64,000 nucleotides of DNA from Psychrobacter urativorans (GCF_001298525.1 NZ_CP012678.1:1302001-1366000), one strand, 5' to 3'; positions 52,471 through 61,520 are shown, counted from the first letter of the stretch. Program-made: numbers and translations. Notes: generated by a model from the letters alone, not told the origin.

Positions 52471-52836
52471 ATGGCAGCCAAAACCGTCACGATAGACAGC
52501 CAAGACGTTGTATTTCCAACGTTAAAAGAAGCGCAGCACTATTATCGTAAAGTCGTCGAAGAGCTTTATCATACCAACCTCACACTGTCTGCTGGACAGG
52601 ACTTTGAAGATTTAAAGTGGATATATACCACTTACTGCGGCTATACCGATAGCAAATTAGCCTCATTAAAAGCAACGGATATCACTGGCTTTAAAGGCAT
52701 CATGGCAGTCATCCAAAATAGTGGCAGATTTGTTCCGACTGAATGTTGTGCCGTTCTGTTTGCTGATGGCACGCAAGCAGAATTTACTACCGATAAAGCC
52801 ATTAAAGAAATCGCTAGTAAGCAAAATCCACGATAA
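52471..52836 (+). CDS. DUF3223-like small protein (121 aa)
   Basis: This soluble protein of 121 residues starts MAAKTVTIDSQDVVFPTLKEAQHY (first 20 quoted as MAAKTVTIDSQ... in family form) and ends with GTQAEFTTDKAIKEIA. The pattern, a PT-x3-A-x2-Y(F)-x2 helix, a central G-x-G/I strand and a final DGT-x-x-F/E strand, resembles DUF3223, a domain seen alone in bacteria and in plant RNA polymerase V. The match is by eye. No function is known. It lies 98 bases after the secreted protein and before tRNA-Ala. Confidence 0.55.
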   Translation: MAAKTVTIDSQDVVFPTLKEAQHYYRKVVEELYHTNLTLSAGQDFEDLKWIYTTYCGYTDSKLASLKATDITGFKGIMAVIQNSGRFVPTECCAVLFADGTQAEFTTDKAIKEIASKQNPR

Positions 52837-52913
52837 TTTGTACGGATAATTCAGATGAAATCGTATTAAATTCAGTTTTTAAGATATTTATTGCGATTTA
52901 TTTAAAATAGGTG

Positions 52914-52942
52914 TTGACATACCCCCCTTATTTCCCTAAAAT
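52914..52942 (+). promoter_or_regulatory. Promoter of tRNA-Ala
   Basis: A consensus TTGACA (52914-52919) lies 17 bases from TAAAAT (52937-52942), 18 bases before the mature tRNA. It can also serve the tRNA-Glu downstream. Confidence 0.8.
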
Positions 52943-52959
52943 ATGCTCACTCTTAGCGA

Positions 52960-53035
52960 GGGGCTATAGCTCAGTTGGTAGAGCACTTGCATGGCATGCA
53001 AGGGGTCAACGGTTCGACTCCGTTTAGCTCCACCA
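52960..53035 (+). tRNA. tRNA-Ala (anticodon GGC)
   Basis: The acceptor stem GGGGCTA pairs with TAGCTCC; the anticodon arm TTGCA-TGGCATG-CAAGG contains GGC. The T loop is GGTTCGACTCC and CCA is encoded. The length is 76 bases. Confidence 0.97.
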
Positions 53036-53163
53036 TACTATTTATGATAAGTCTCCACTGTTTATGATAAACTACTTGCTAATTGTACAGCATCAGTCTA
53101 GGCACCGCTTATTAAGCAATCTGATGTTGTTACCGTTATAGATATTTTATAACAACCCTATGC

Positions 53164-53239
53164 GTCCCCATCGTCTAGTGGCCTAGGACACTGCCCTTTC
53201 ACGGCGGTAACCGGGGTTCGAACCCCCGTGGGGACGCCA
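53164..53239 (+). tRNA. tRNA-Glu (anticodon TTC)
   Basis: The acceptor stem GTCCCCA pairs with TGGGGAC, the anticodon loop CTTTCAC contains TTC, and the T arm is CGGGGTTCGAACCCCCG. CCA is encoded. It lies 128 bases after tRNA-Ala and is probably co-transcribed. Confidence 0.97.
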
Positions 53240-53305
53240 CTACATGGCGTCAATTGTTAGCACTGTTGCTAAAAAGCATCGGATTAGACTAACAAGCGTA
53301 CCACT

Positions 53306-53346
53306 AAAAAGCCCAATCACAGTATATTGTGATTGGGCTTTTTTTT
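53306..53346. terminator. Terminator after the tRNA pair
   Basis: The 16-base stem (AAAAAGCCCAATCACA and TGTGATTGGGCTTTTT) with a short loop is followed by a T run. It ends the tRNA transcript and, read the other way, the EamA transporter gene. The stem core GCCCAATC recurs at 54421. Confidence 0.9.
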
Positions 53347-53438
53347 ATGCGTTTTTTATTGGTATAAACAGCTCATGTTTGAGTAAGTGTTTTTGCCTGA
53401 GTAAGCATTTTTACCAATGAACCTTTATAAACCAGCTT

Positions 53439-54341
53439 TTATGACCGAGCCAAATTCTTCAAAGATAAATTTAAAGATAAGTACGTGCCAAATAATATGA
53501 CCACTGAACCAATAATGGCACCAATATCTAATGCCTCATCAAGCAACACATAACCAAAAAATATCGCAAAAATGGGAATGACTAAGGTAATACTGGTCGC
53601 CCTCATGGCACCGATATTTTTAATCAACTGATTCATAAAAATAAGCGCGATAGCAGTCGAGAATACGCCAACGCAAATGACCGATGACCATGCTGTTACA
53701 CTGATGCTTTGTCCATACGGAAAGGCATAGATAGCAATAGGCAGCATAATTAAACTGGCAATAATGAGCGAACCTGCAGTGATAGCAATGGGTGATATCT
53801 CGGACAGATAATTTTTGGTGACATTTGCCCCCGTTGCGTAACCGACACACGCCAATAAACCATAACCCATCGGTAGTAAGCTTGAGCTTAAACTTACCGC
53901 TTGCCCTTGCTCAGTAAATAAGCTTTCACTCATTAAAATAAAAACGCCCACAATACCAATAATCAAACCGATAATTTGTTTTTTAGACAGTTTATCTTTA
54001 AAAAAAGTACTGGCAATAAAGCCACTCATCATGGGTACAGACGCATTGAGCACCGCCAATACACCAGCGTTGATGGTCTGTGCTGAAAAAGCAAACAGGA
54101 CAAACGGAATGGCAGCAGAAAGTAAGCCAACCACGGCAAGCACTTTGTAATTTTCACGAATACCTTGGCGATTTTTTGCGTTTAACAGCACAAAAACCAA
54201 CATGGTCAACCCCGACAATACCACCCGCAGGCTGGCAAATGCTAACGAGCCAAACTCAGGCACACCGATACGATAGAATATAAAAGACAGCGACCACATA
54301 AAAGATAAGGTGAAAAAGGTAATTAGGTCGCGTCGGGTCAT
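53439..54341 (-). CDS. EamA/DMT-family transporter
   Basis: This is a predicted metabolite exporter or carrier of the drug/metabolite transporter superfamily, 300 residues, ten hydrophobic helices in two EamA repeats. Typical features are SFMWSLSFIFYRIGVPEFG, the repeat end AQTINAGVLAVLNASVPM and PIFAIFFGYVLLDEALDIGAIIGSVVI (shown in parts). ATG at 54341 (MTRRDLITFF) is chosen; the frame runs 29 codons further upstream into the acnA terminator. Substrate unknown. Confidence 0.85.
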   Translation of the reverse strand: MTRRDLITFFTLSFMWSLSFIFYRIGVPEFGSLAFASLRVVLSGLTMLVFVLLNAKNRQGIRENYKVLAVVGLLSAAIPFVLFAFSAQTINAGVLAVLNASVPMMSGFIASTFFKDKLSKKQIIGLIIGIVGVFILMSESLFTEQGQAVSLSSSLLPMGYGLLACVGYATGANVTKNYLSEISPIAITAGSLIIASLIMLPIAIYAFPYGQSISVTAWSSVICVGVFSTAIALIFMNQLIKNIGAMRATSITLVIPIFAIFFGYVLLDEALDIGAIIGSVVILFGTYLSLNLSLKNLARS

Positions 54342-54417
54342 GGTGTACTCAGTTTGGCTGCAGAATAGTTTTAAGATAAAAATACTTTGAAATAACAGTT
54401 TGATTATATCATCCAAT

Positions 54418-54447
54418 AAAAAGCCCAATCATGACGATTGGGCTTTT
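54418..54447 (-). terminator. acnA terminator
   Basis: The stem AAAAGCCCAATC/GATTGGGCTTTT with a five-base loop is followed on the minus strand by TTTTT, 27 bases after acnA. It shares its stem core with the terminator at 53306. Confidence 0.88.
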
Positions 54448-54473
54448 CTTCAACTAAAAGAAGTTAACATGTC

Positions 54474-57296
54474 TTATGAGGCATTGATGCTGTCACTGGC
54501 TAGATGACGCAAGACATAATGGAGTACGCCACCATGACGGACGTATTCACGCTCTTTTGGCGTCTGGAGCATGACGTTGACTTCAAAGGTTTCTGTTGAA
54601 CCATCAGCGCGCGTGGCAGTAACAGTTGCCGTTTTACTTTCACCGTTATTGAGTCCGGTAATACTTAATACTTCGGAGCCATCGAGCTTATGGGTTTGCG
54701 CATTTTCACCTTCTTTAAAGGTTAATGGCAACACGCCCATACCGACTAAGTTAGAGCGGTGAATACGCTCAAAGGAGCCCGTTAGTACGGCTTTAACACC
54801 TAGTAAAATCGTACCTTTCGCTGCCCAATCACGGCTCGAGCCTGAGCCATATTCGTCGCCACCGAGCACCACGAGCGGACGCTTGTCTTCTTTATACTTC
54901 ATTGCCGCATCATAGATAGCCATTTGCTTACCATCTTTCAGGGTAGCTTTATCGCCTTTAAAGTAATAGGTATAACCGCCCTCTTTACCATCCATCATGA
55001 GATTTTTAATACGAATGTTGGCAAAAGTACCGCGTGTCATGACGGCATCGTTACCACGACGTGAGCCATAACTGTTAAAGTCCGCTTCCATCACACCGCG
55101 TGATTGCAAGTACAAGCCAGCAGGAGAATCCGCATCAATATTGCCCGCAGGTGAAATATGGTCGGTGGTAATAGAATCGCCAAACATACCAAGGATGCGC
55201 GCATTCTCAATATCAGGAATACCTTCTGGTTCCATGGTCATACCTTCAAAGAAGGGCGGATTTTGAATGTACGTTGACGCTTCACTCCATGGATAAAGTT
55301 GACTGTCGGGAGAGGCGATCGCATTCCATTCCTTGCTACCATTAAATACTTCACCGTAGTTTTTATGGAACATTTCGGCATCAATATTATTAGCAATCAG
55401 CTCGTTAATCTCTGCAGACGTTGGCCAAATATCTTTTAAGAAGACATCGTTGCCTTCACGGTCTTGACCCAATGGTTGGGTAGTCATATCGATATCTACC
55501 GTACCTGCCAGCGCATAAGCGACCACTAATGGCGGAGATGCTAAATAATTGGCTTTCACGTGAGAGTGAATGCGCCCTTCAAAGTTACGGTTTCCGGATA
55601 ATACGGCAGCGGCGACCAAGTTATTTTCTTCAATGCCTTTTTCGATACTTTCAAGCAAGGGTCCTGAGTTACCGATACAAGTGGTACAGCCATAACCCAC
55701 CAAGTAGAAACCAATTTTTTCCAGCTCGTCCATGAGTTTGGTTTTTTCAAGATAATCGGTGACGACTTTTGAACCGGGTGCAAGGGAGGTTTTTACCCAC
55801 GGCTTAGCGGTTAGCCCTTTTGCGGCGGCATTTCTAGCGACCAGTCCTGCGCCAATCATAACCGCTGGATTGGAGGTATTGGTACAGGAAGTAATCGCCG
55901 CGATAACCACCGCCCCATCACGCAAATTGTATTCTTCATCATTAATATCAACGATGCTACAAAAATTACTCGTGACATCACAAAAGGCGCTTGGTTCAGC
56001 CGCTAACGATTTCGCCTGCGCTTGCTTGCCGCCTTCTTCTTCAAAGCGATCTTTACCTTTAATGGCAGCCTTACGATCTTTAGTCATGGTCTCTAAAGTG
56101 GAGCTAAAGCTTTTATGCATATCCGCTAAATTGATGCGTTGATGCGGCAATTTTGGTCCGGCAAGTGAGGTCTGAACCGTGGCTAAATCCAGATGAAGCT
56201 TACTTGAATAGCAAGCATCTTCTGTATCAGCATCATGCCAGAGACCTTGAGCTTTGGCGTATTTTTCCACCAGTTCAATTTGCGCCGCATCGCGTCCAGA
56301 TAGGCGCAGATACTCAATGGCGATTTGATCAATCGGGAAAATACCACAAGTGGCGCCATATTCTGGTGCCATATTGGCAATGGTGGCACGATCAGCAAGC
56401 GGCATATTGTTTAAGCCTTCACCATAAAATTCGACAAATTTACCCACCACACCATGCGCGCGGAGCATCTCAACAACGCGCAGTACCAAATCAGTCGCGG
56501 TAACGCCTTCGGACAACTGTCCTGTCAACTCAAAGCCAACGACTTGTGGAATCAGCATCGACGACGGTTGTCCGAGCATTGCTGCTTCCGCTTCGATACC
56601 ACCAACGCCCCAACCAAGCACGCCAATACCGTTAATCATAGTCGTATGACTGTCCGTACCAAAAACCGTATCGGGGTAAGCGGTCAGCTCGACCCCATCG
56701 CCATTATCAACGGCAGCTGCCATGACCACGCGCGCTAGATATTCCAAATTCACTTGGTGCACAATACCGGTTGCTGGTGGTACGACGACAAAGTTTTTAA
56801 ACGCCTGTCTGCCCCAATGTAAAAATTCATAACGTTCATTATTACGCTGAAACTCAATTTTTTTATTTAAATCGAGCGCATCTTCGCGACCATAAACATC
56901 GACTTGTACCGAGTGGTCAACGACCAATTCACTCGGGATAAAAGGGTTAATTTGCTCGGCTTTACCACCCAACTTGACCACCGCATCACGCATTGCCGCC
57001 AAATCCACTACCGATGGCACACCCGTAAAATCTTGGAGCACCACGCGCGCGGGCATAAAAGCAATCTCTTGCGATGGGGCAGCGCCCTCATCCCAATTCG
57101 CGACGGCTTCGATGTGCTCTTTACCCACCGACTGTCCACCATCTTCATTACGTAGCAAGTTTTCCAGTACAATTTTCATGCAAAATGGCAGTTTTTCGAT
57201 ATGCGGATAGGTTTTTGCCAATGTCGGTAAACTATAGTAGGCATATTCCTTGCCAGCGACGGTTAGAGTATCTTTTACGTTAAAAATGTCACTCAT
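54474..57296 (-). CDS. acnA: Aconitate hydratase AcnA
   Basis: This TCA-cycle enzyme isomerises citrate to isocitrate with a [4Fe-4S] cluster. The 940-residue protein has the IRP/AcnA layout, with the cluster cysteines in ITSCTNTSNP and GYGCTTCIGNSGP, substrate motif VFGTDSHTTMINGIGVLGWG and the swivelling domain VLGGDEYGSGSSRDWAAKG. ATG at 57296 has AAGGAAG upstream; the longer frame to 57380 is not needed. It is monocistronic, ending at the terminator at 54418. The length is about 50 residues over E. coli AcnA. Confidence 0.97.
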   Translation of the reverse strand: MSDIFNVKDTLTVAGKEYAYYSLPTLAKTYPHIEKLPFCMKIVLENLLRNEDGGQSVGKEHIEAVANWDEGAAPSQEIAFMPARVVLQDFTGVPSVVDLAAMRDAVVKLGGKAEQINPFIPSELVVDHSVQVDVYGREDALDLNKKIEFQRNNERYEFLHWGRQAFKNFVVVPPATGIVHQVNLEYLARVVMAAAVDNGDGVELTAYPDTVFGTDSHTTMINGIGVLGWGVGGIEAEAAMLGQPSSMLIPQVVGFELTGQLSEGVTATDLVLRVVEMLRAHGVVGKFVEFYGEGLNNMPLADRATIANMAPEYGATCGIFPIDQIAIEYLRLSGRDAAQIELVEKYAKAQGLWHDADTEDACYSSKLHLDLATVQTSLAGPKLPHQRINLADMHKSFSSTLETMTKDRKAAIKGKDRFEEEGGKQAQAKSLAAEPSAFCDVTSNFCSIVDINDEEYNLRDGAVVIAAITSCTNTSNPAVMIGAGLVARNAAAKGLTAKPWVKTSLAPGSKVVTDYLEKTKLMDELEKIGFYLVGYGCTTCIGNSGPLLESIEKGIEENNLVAAAVLSGNRNFEGRIHSHVKANYLASPPLVVAYALAGTVDIDMTTQPLGQDREGNDVFLKDIWPTSAEINELIANNIDAEMFHKNYGEVFNGSKEWNAIASPDSQLYPWSEASTYIQNPPFFEGMTMEPEGIPDIENARILGMFGDSITTDHISPAGNIDADSPAGLYLQSRGVMEADFNSYGSRRGNDAVMTRGTFANIRIKNLMMDGKEGGYTYYFKGDKATLKDGKQMAIYDAAMKYKEDKRPLVVLGGDEYGSGSSRDWAAKGTILLGVKAVLTGSFERIHRSNLVGMGVLPLTFKEGENAQTHKLDGSEVLSITGLNNGESKTATVTATRADGSTETFEVNVMLQTPKEREYVRHGGVLHYVLRHLASDSINAS

Positions 57297-57608
57297 GGTA
57301 GCTTCCTTATTTATGCTATAGATTAAGTTAGGTCTATCGGTATAACAGGTGGCTAAATAGCTTCTTGAAGAGAAAATCAATAATATTAAAACCGGTTTCC
57401 TTAGATAACGCTACTCACAAGCGCATTAATAAACGCCATAAAAACCATTTCAATCGATAAAAGCGTCCTTTTACCATAGCAAATAAGCGCACAGTTGTTA
57501 ACCCTAACTGCTTAACGAATGGTGGCAAAACAGTAAACGAAACAGAGAGTTAGTACCTAAGCAATAATCTATAGTTAAAAGAGGTAGCTATTTATACGGG
57601 CGTCCGAC
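57297..57608. other. Gap between acnA and the DUF3025 gene
   Basis: About 310 bases on the 5' side of acnA and the 3' side of the DUF3025 gene. It must hold the acnA promoter, but no box pair is convincing. I see no gene or strong hairpin. Confidence 0.45.
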
Positions 57609-58652
57609 TTATAGGGAAGTACGGCGACCACTACGAAAGACTCGGCTATCACTGTAAAATTCAGGATTAACATTGTCTGCCCAAAAATGCGGCACGCCCA
57701 ATATCGGTAAGGGAGCAAGCTGACGCGGCGTAACCGCTTCTTGCGAGAGTAGATGATGCATATGTTCTGCCAGCAGCGTATCTATCTGCGCTATCCGTTC
57801 AGGCAAGGCTTGCGTAAAGAAATCGGGCGACACGTTCAACACCACGCTATGGGCGCATAAGGTTTTACGCGGCTCGATAAGCTGCTCCAGCAAGGCATGA
57901 CCAAAAATATATACTGCCGCCTTGGCATCATTACGTGGCGCCAATGGGTTATCCCACTCAGCACGCGGCGCAACCAAACTGTTTTGCCAATTAAAATCAA
58001 TCAATGCCGTACCAATATCTGGCTCACACGTCACCAATATCGCGCCATTTTCATCAAATACCGTAATGGTATCGCGTACTCGCCCTCGGGGATTTTTTGG
58101 ACTATCAATAGCGTTCGTACTTTGCGCAGCCATTTCAAGCATATGATGATAATTCAGCAAGGCTTTGGTTTTTGGAAAGGTCAGCCAAATACTGCCATTA
58201 AATAAATCATGCAAATTTTCACGGGTCGGAATATTGCCTGTCGTGCCAATAAAATGCTCATAGCCTATGCCTTCTGGCAAATCATCTTGCGCTACAAATT
58301 TTAAGGTATGCGCTTGATTATTTAATATCGATTTGGCTAGTAACAGTTTGGTCTGTGGCTGATGCTGGGTTCTCTCAGCTTGTTGACACATTCCAGTATT
58401 CAATAAGTCAGCAATAACGGTGCTGCTTTTACCAGAATTTTTATCAGACTCCGCTTTATCAATCTTTTGCGCTTCCACATTTTTAGCCGAACACTCTGTA
58501 CGATTGCTTAGATTTTGTACCCTCTCACTAAGAAAGCGTAAGTGGCTGATATGTGCCATCCATGGCGCTTGCCAGTCAATCGCAGCAAAGCTTAAATCAA
58601 GTGACGCTTTAGGAGTGGTGAATGATGGAGTTGGTGGAACAGTATCGTTCAT
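57609..58652 (-). CDS. DUF3025 domain protein
   Basis: This soluble protein belongs to DUF3025, seen in GYEHFIGTTGNIPTRENLHD, LFNGSIWLTFPKTKALLNYH, GRVRDTITVFDENGAILVT and IFGHALLEQLI. It has 347 residues from ATG at 58652; an ATG at 58721 would add 23 residues, and neither has a strong ribosome binding site. A polar insertion (CSAKNVEAQKIDKAESDKNS region) near residue 55-100 is not part of the domain. Its function is unknown. Confidence 0.82.
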   Translation of the reverse strand: MNDTVPPTPSFTTPKASLDLSFAAIDWQAPWMAHISHLRFLSERVQNLSNRTECSAKNVEAQKIDKAESDKNSGKSSTVIADLLNTGMCQQAERTQHQPQTKLLLAKSILNNQAHTLKFVAQDDLPEGIGYEHFIGTTGNIPTRENLHDLFNGSIWLTFPKTKALLNYHHMLEMAAQSTNAIDSPKNPRGRVRDTITVFDENGAILVTCEPDIGTALIDFNWQNSLVAPRAEWDNPLAPRNDAKAAVYIFGHALLEQLIEPRKTLCAHSVVLNVSPDFFTQALPERIAQIDTLLAEHMHHLLSQEAVTPRQLAPLPILGVPHFWADNVNPEFYSDSRVFRSGRRTSL

Positions 58653-58774
58653 GATGACAATCTCTACGGGTCGTGTGGTTTCTATGATATCAATCTCTAT
58701 GCATTTGGCGTGGTGACTCATGGTATCATAGTGCGCTTTTTTTCCGCTTGGCGACTGGTCTATGGTAAGTTTTT

Positions 58775-59491
58775 ATGGCAAATTTTAATACCCACTTAAA
58801 TGGCGCATTTGCAGTCAGTGGCGTACTTGGCTTGACGGTGTACAAAGCCGGATTGATTAATGATTCAGGATTTTTGATGTGTGTCGCTTTGGGTACGATA
58901 GGCGGCTTGTTACCCGATTTGGATTCTGATAATTCAACGCCGATTAAGCTTGGCTTCAATATTGCCTCCTTTATCTTTGCATTTGGCTTGGTGATGCATT
59001 GGCGTAGTGAGCTGAGCTTGGTGGCGCTGATTGCTTTATGGCTGGCAGGTTACGGCTTTATGCGTTATGTGGTCTTCCGCTTATTCACTAGCATGACGGT
59101 GCATCGCGGTGTGATTCATTCGGTACCGTATATGGCAATCTTGGGGCTGGGGCTGACGTGTTTGAACTATTACGGCTTGCATAATCCGCTGTCTATCAGC
59201 TGGTTTTATGGGCTGTTCTTATTTGGTGGCGCGATGGTACATTTGTCGCTTGACGAGATGTATAGCGTGAATTTATCGGGGATGACGCTGAAACGCTCAT
59301 CAGGCACCGCCATGAAGTTTTATCAACATAAAGATAAACAGTGGTATCTATTATTGTATGTGCTGCTGGCATTATTGGTGTATGCCGCGCCACCTTTTGC
59401 ACCGTTTTGGGAGCAATTGCGCGACCCAACTCATTGGGCACAGCTTAAGGTTGGCGTGCTACCTGATTTAATAGATAATTTGAATAGATAG
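58775..59491 (+). CDS. YdjM-like membrane-bound metal-dependent hydrolase
   Basis: The 238-residue inner-membrane protein has at least five hydrophobic segments and the YdjM/DUF457 pattern: MANFNTHLNGAFAVSG (early histidine), GTIGGLLPDLDSDNS (D-x-D), TVHRGVIHSVPYM and HLSLDEMYSVNLSGM with histidine and aspartate, which fit a metal site. E. coli YdjM is LexA-regulated, but no LexA box is visible here. It is divergent from the DUF3025 gene. Confidence 0.82.
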   Translation: MANFNTHLNGAFAVSGVLGLTVYKAGLINDSGFLMCVALGTIGGLLPDLDSDNSTPIKLGFNIASFIFAFGLVMHWRSELSLVALIALWLAGYGFMRYVVFRLFTSMTVHRGVIHSVPYMAILGLGLTCLNYYGLHNPLSISWFYGLFLFGGAMVHLSLDEMYSVNLSGMTLKRSSGTAMKFYQHKDKQWYLLLYVLLALLVYAAPPFAPFWEQLRDPTHWAQLKVGVLPDLIDNLNR

Positions 59492-59548
59492 CTTGCACTA
59501 TTAATCGCCTTGAACCGTCATATTTTATTTTAAAAACGAGTCCTACTG

Positions 59549-60094
59549 ATGTCTATCAATGCGTCCCTAACCTGCCCTTGCCAAATCAATCCAACAGACG
59601 CGGCAACCACACTGTTGTCTTATAAAAACTGCTGTCAGGACTATCATGACAATATTGATAAAACAGATGGCATAAAGGCAGACAGCGCAGAACGTTTGAT
59701 GCGCAGCCGTTATAGTGCTTTTGTATTGATTAAACCAGATTATATTGTTAAAACCACCTTCCCTGCGCAACAAACTTTGCTCGATATTGAATCGATATCA
59801 TCATGGGCAAAAGAGACTGATTGGGCAGGATTAGAGATAGTAAAACATACGCCAAAGCTGGGCAAACGACGCGCGCAAGTTGAATTTAAAGCGTTCTACA
59901 ATACTGAACATGGGTTGCAAGCGCATCATGAACTATCTGCTTTTGTAAAAATAACCGACAAATCTGCTAATCAGAAAAATGAACGATGGTATTTCCTTGA
60001 CCCAACGGTTGACATGACCGTGAGCCAAAAGCAGCCGTGTATTTGTGGGTCTGGAGAGAAGTTTAAGCGCTGTTGTGGGGTTTATTTAGTGTAG
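59549..60094 (+). CDS. YchJ-like protein with SEC-C zinc motif
   Basis: The 181-residue protein fits the YchJ/UPF0225 family: an N-terminal cysteine cluster (CPCQINP ... NCCQDYH), SAERLMRSRYSAFVLIKPDYI, and a C-terminal SEC-C zinc motif CICGSGEKFKRCCG. SEC-C motifs bind zinc and often contact SecA or ribosomes. The N-terminal cluster has an insertion compared with other members. It follows the YdjM-like gene by 57 bases and converges with the next module. Confidence 0.88.
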   Translation: MSINASLTCPCQINPTDAATTLLSYKNCCQDYHDNIDKTDGIKADSAERLMRSRYSAFVLIKPDYIVKTTFPAQQTLLDIESISSWAKETDWAGLEIVKHTPKLGKRRAQVEFKAFYNTEHGLQAHHELSAFVKITDKSANQKNERWYFLDPTVDMTVSQKQPCICGSGEKFKRCCGVYLV

Positions 60095-60129
60095 CTACTC
60101 TCTCATAACCTAACTCTATCAACACGCTA

Positions 60130-60594
60130 TTAACCCTTTTTTATCAAAGAACGATATTCACTTGAAAACTTAAAAGCAGATATCTGATCAAAAATTATAT
60201 AAATTAAAGTTAGCGAAAAAAATATTGTAGCCAATAAATTCAGGTTGGCTGAGGTGTAATTAATATTACATGAAAAGAATTTCAGATTATTTACAATATA
60301 ACTTACCAGTAGAATACTAACGGCTAGTATAAGATTGGATATTATTTCATTCTTAAGTGCTGTTAAACTGTCTATAGCGCTATTATATAAATCTTTTTTT
60401 GTATCTCTTAGAACCTCAGGTATATCTTTGATGATTGTATCTATGTGGTTATAAATAAATAGAGAAATAGTGGTAATCAATATAGTGATAGCACTTTGAT
60501 ATGGAGTAATATTGTCTAACAACATACAAAGATATTGAACCATCGCTATATAGTTAATTATAGCAACAAGTATTAAGCTGACTATAAAGACCAT
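60130..60594 (-). CDS. Four-helix membrane protein of an AT-rich two-gene module
   Basis: I do not recognise this protein. From ATG at 60594 it has 154 residues: helix 1 (MVFIVSLILVAIINYIAMVQ), helix 2 (AITILITTISLFIYNHI), an amphipathic stretch of about 35 residues (KDIPEVLRDTKKDLYNSAID), helix 3 (SNLILAVSILLVSYIV) and helix 4 (NLLATIFFSLTLIYIIF), then a short charged tail. GAGGAA lies eight bases upstream, overlapping the stop codon of the preceding gene; the frame could also start at TTG 60609. Low GC suggests acquisition. A membrane effector role is inference only. Confidence 0.65.
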   Translation of the reverse strand: MVFIVSLILVAIINYIAMVQYLCMLLDNITPYQSAITILITTISLFIYNHIDTIIKDIPEVLRDTKKDLYNSAIDSLTALKNEIISNLILAVSILLVSYIVNNLKFFSCNINYTSANLNLLATIFFSLTLIYIIFDQISAFKFSSEYRSLIKKG

Positions 60595-60605
60595 TAAAAG
60601 ATTCC

Positions 60606-61520
60606 TCAAAGCGTTCTCACTTTACCCTTGATATAGTCCTTGATATTTAAAAGAAATTTATTCGTACGCGATATACTAAGTTCATATAGCTCTAGCTGCT
60701 TAGTATCCATTATTTCTAAATTATTTTTTTCTAATTCCTCGGTATCAACCTCTAAAATTTCTGGAGTTCCGTCACTATTATATTTTTTCTTCTTTTTTGT
60801 TTTATGATCATCTGTTACAAGCTCCCACTTTCCCTCGCCCTCTTCAATATAATTCACGTAACCGTCAATAGGCTCATACGGAATAATAAGCTCTCCTGCT
60901 GAATTTTCCATCTTTATAATTGTCTTCTCTTGATTAAATAAATTTTTCATATTCTCAAGAGCCGCACGAGCTGTTTTATCTGTCTCCATAATATTAGGAG
61001 ATATCATCATCAACTCTAATCTATAAATTTTTGCGCTATTATCTACAATTTCCCAAAACTTACCTTTAGAAGGAACAGGTTCAACGAATACCTTGTAGTT
61101 ATATTCAGGAATGACTACTTTATTAATTCCTATTTGTATTGAATTACATATCTGAGATACATCACCAAATAAAGAGGTTTTTCTAGCAAAAATAAACTGA
61201 TTTTTAGTATCTACTATAAGAATAACTGCTTTCCAGTCATCTATTTCCTGCTCGACTATATCTTCAGAAGTTTTAACACCAAGCTGCGCTTTTTTCAGTT
61301 TAGCAATTTTACCAACGTAAAATATCGAGTCGTCTATAACCTCCTTAGAAAAACCTATAAACGCATAACTAACCCCTCTTGTCTCCCATGAATATCCTGA
61401 TAAAAGGGTTGATAAAATAGTGTCACCTTTAAGCTCTGGGAGATTTTTCGTTTCAATAAGTGTGGGTTCCTCTTTAACGATAGAATAACGCAAAACATAA
61501 AAATCTTTAATATTATTCAT
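60606..61520 (-). CDS. Unknown 304-aa protein of an AT-rich two-gene module
   Basis: This is a soluble protein of 304 residues that I do not recognise. The N-terminal half is alpha/beta (SYAFIGFSKEVIDDSIFYVG, WKAVILIVDTKNQFIFARKT), the centre has VPSKGKFWEIVDNSAKIYRLE and MMISPN, and the C-terminal part contains YIEEGEGKWELVTDDHKTKK with a run of five lysines. No signal peptide or membrane helix. ATG at 61520 has AAGGG nine bases upstream. It lies directly upstream of the membrane gene and is about 32% GC on two sample lines. Function unknown; the pairing suggests a defence or toxin-type module. Confidence 0.65.
   Translation of the reverse strand: MNNIKDFYVLRYSIVKEEPTLIETKNLPELKGDTILSTLLSGYSWETRGVSYAFIGFSKEVIDDSIFYVGKIAKLKKAQLGVKTSEDIVEQEIDDWKAVILIVDTKNQFIFARKTSLFGDVSQICNSIQIGINKVVIPEYNYKVFVEPVPSKGKFWEIVDNSAKIYRLELMMISPNIMETDKTARAALENMKNLFNQEKTIIKMENSAGELIIPYEPIDGYVNYIEEGEGKWELVTDDHKTKKKKKYNSDGTPEILEVDTEELEKNNLEIMDTKQLELYELSISRTNKFLLNIKDYIKGKVRTL

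Noticed and set aside
60130-61520. Identification of the two-gene module as Kiwa (KwaA/KwaB)
   Set aside because: A small membrane protein and a protein of about 300 residues fit the size, but the gene order is the reverse of the one I recall and I see no DUF4868 signature.
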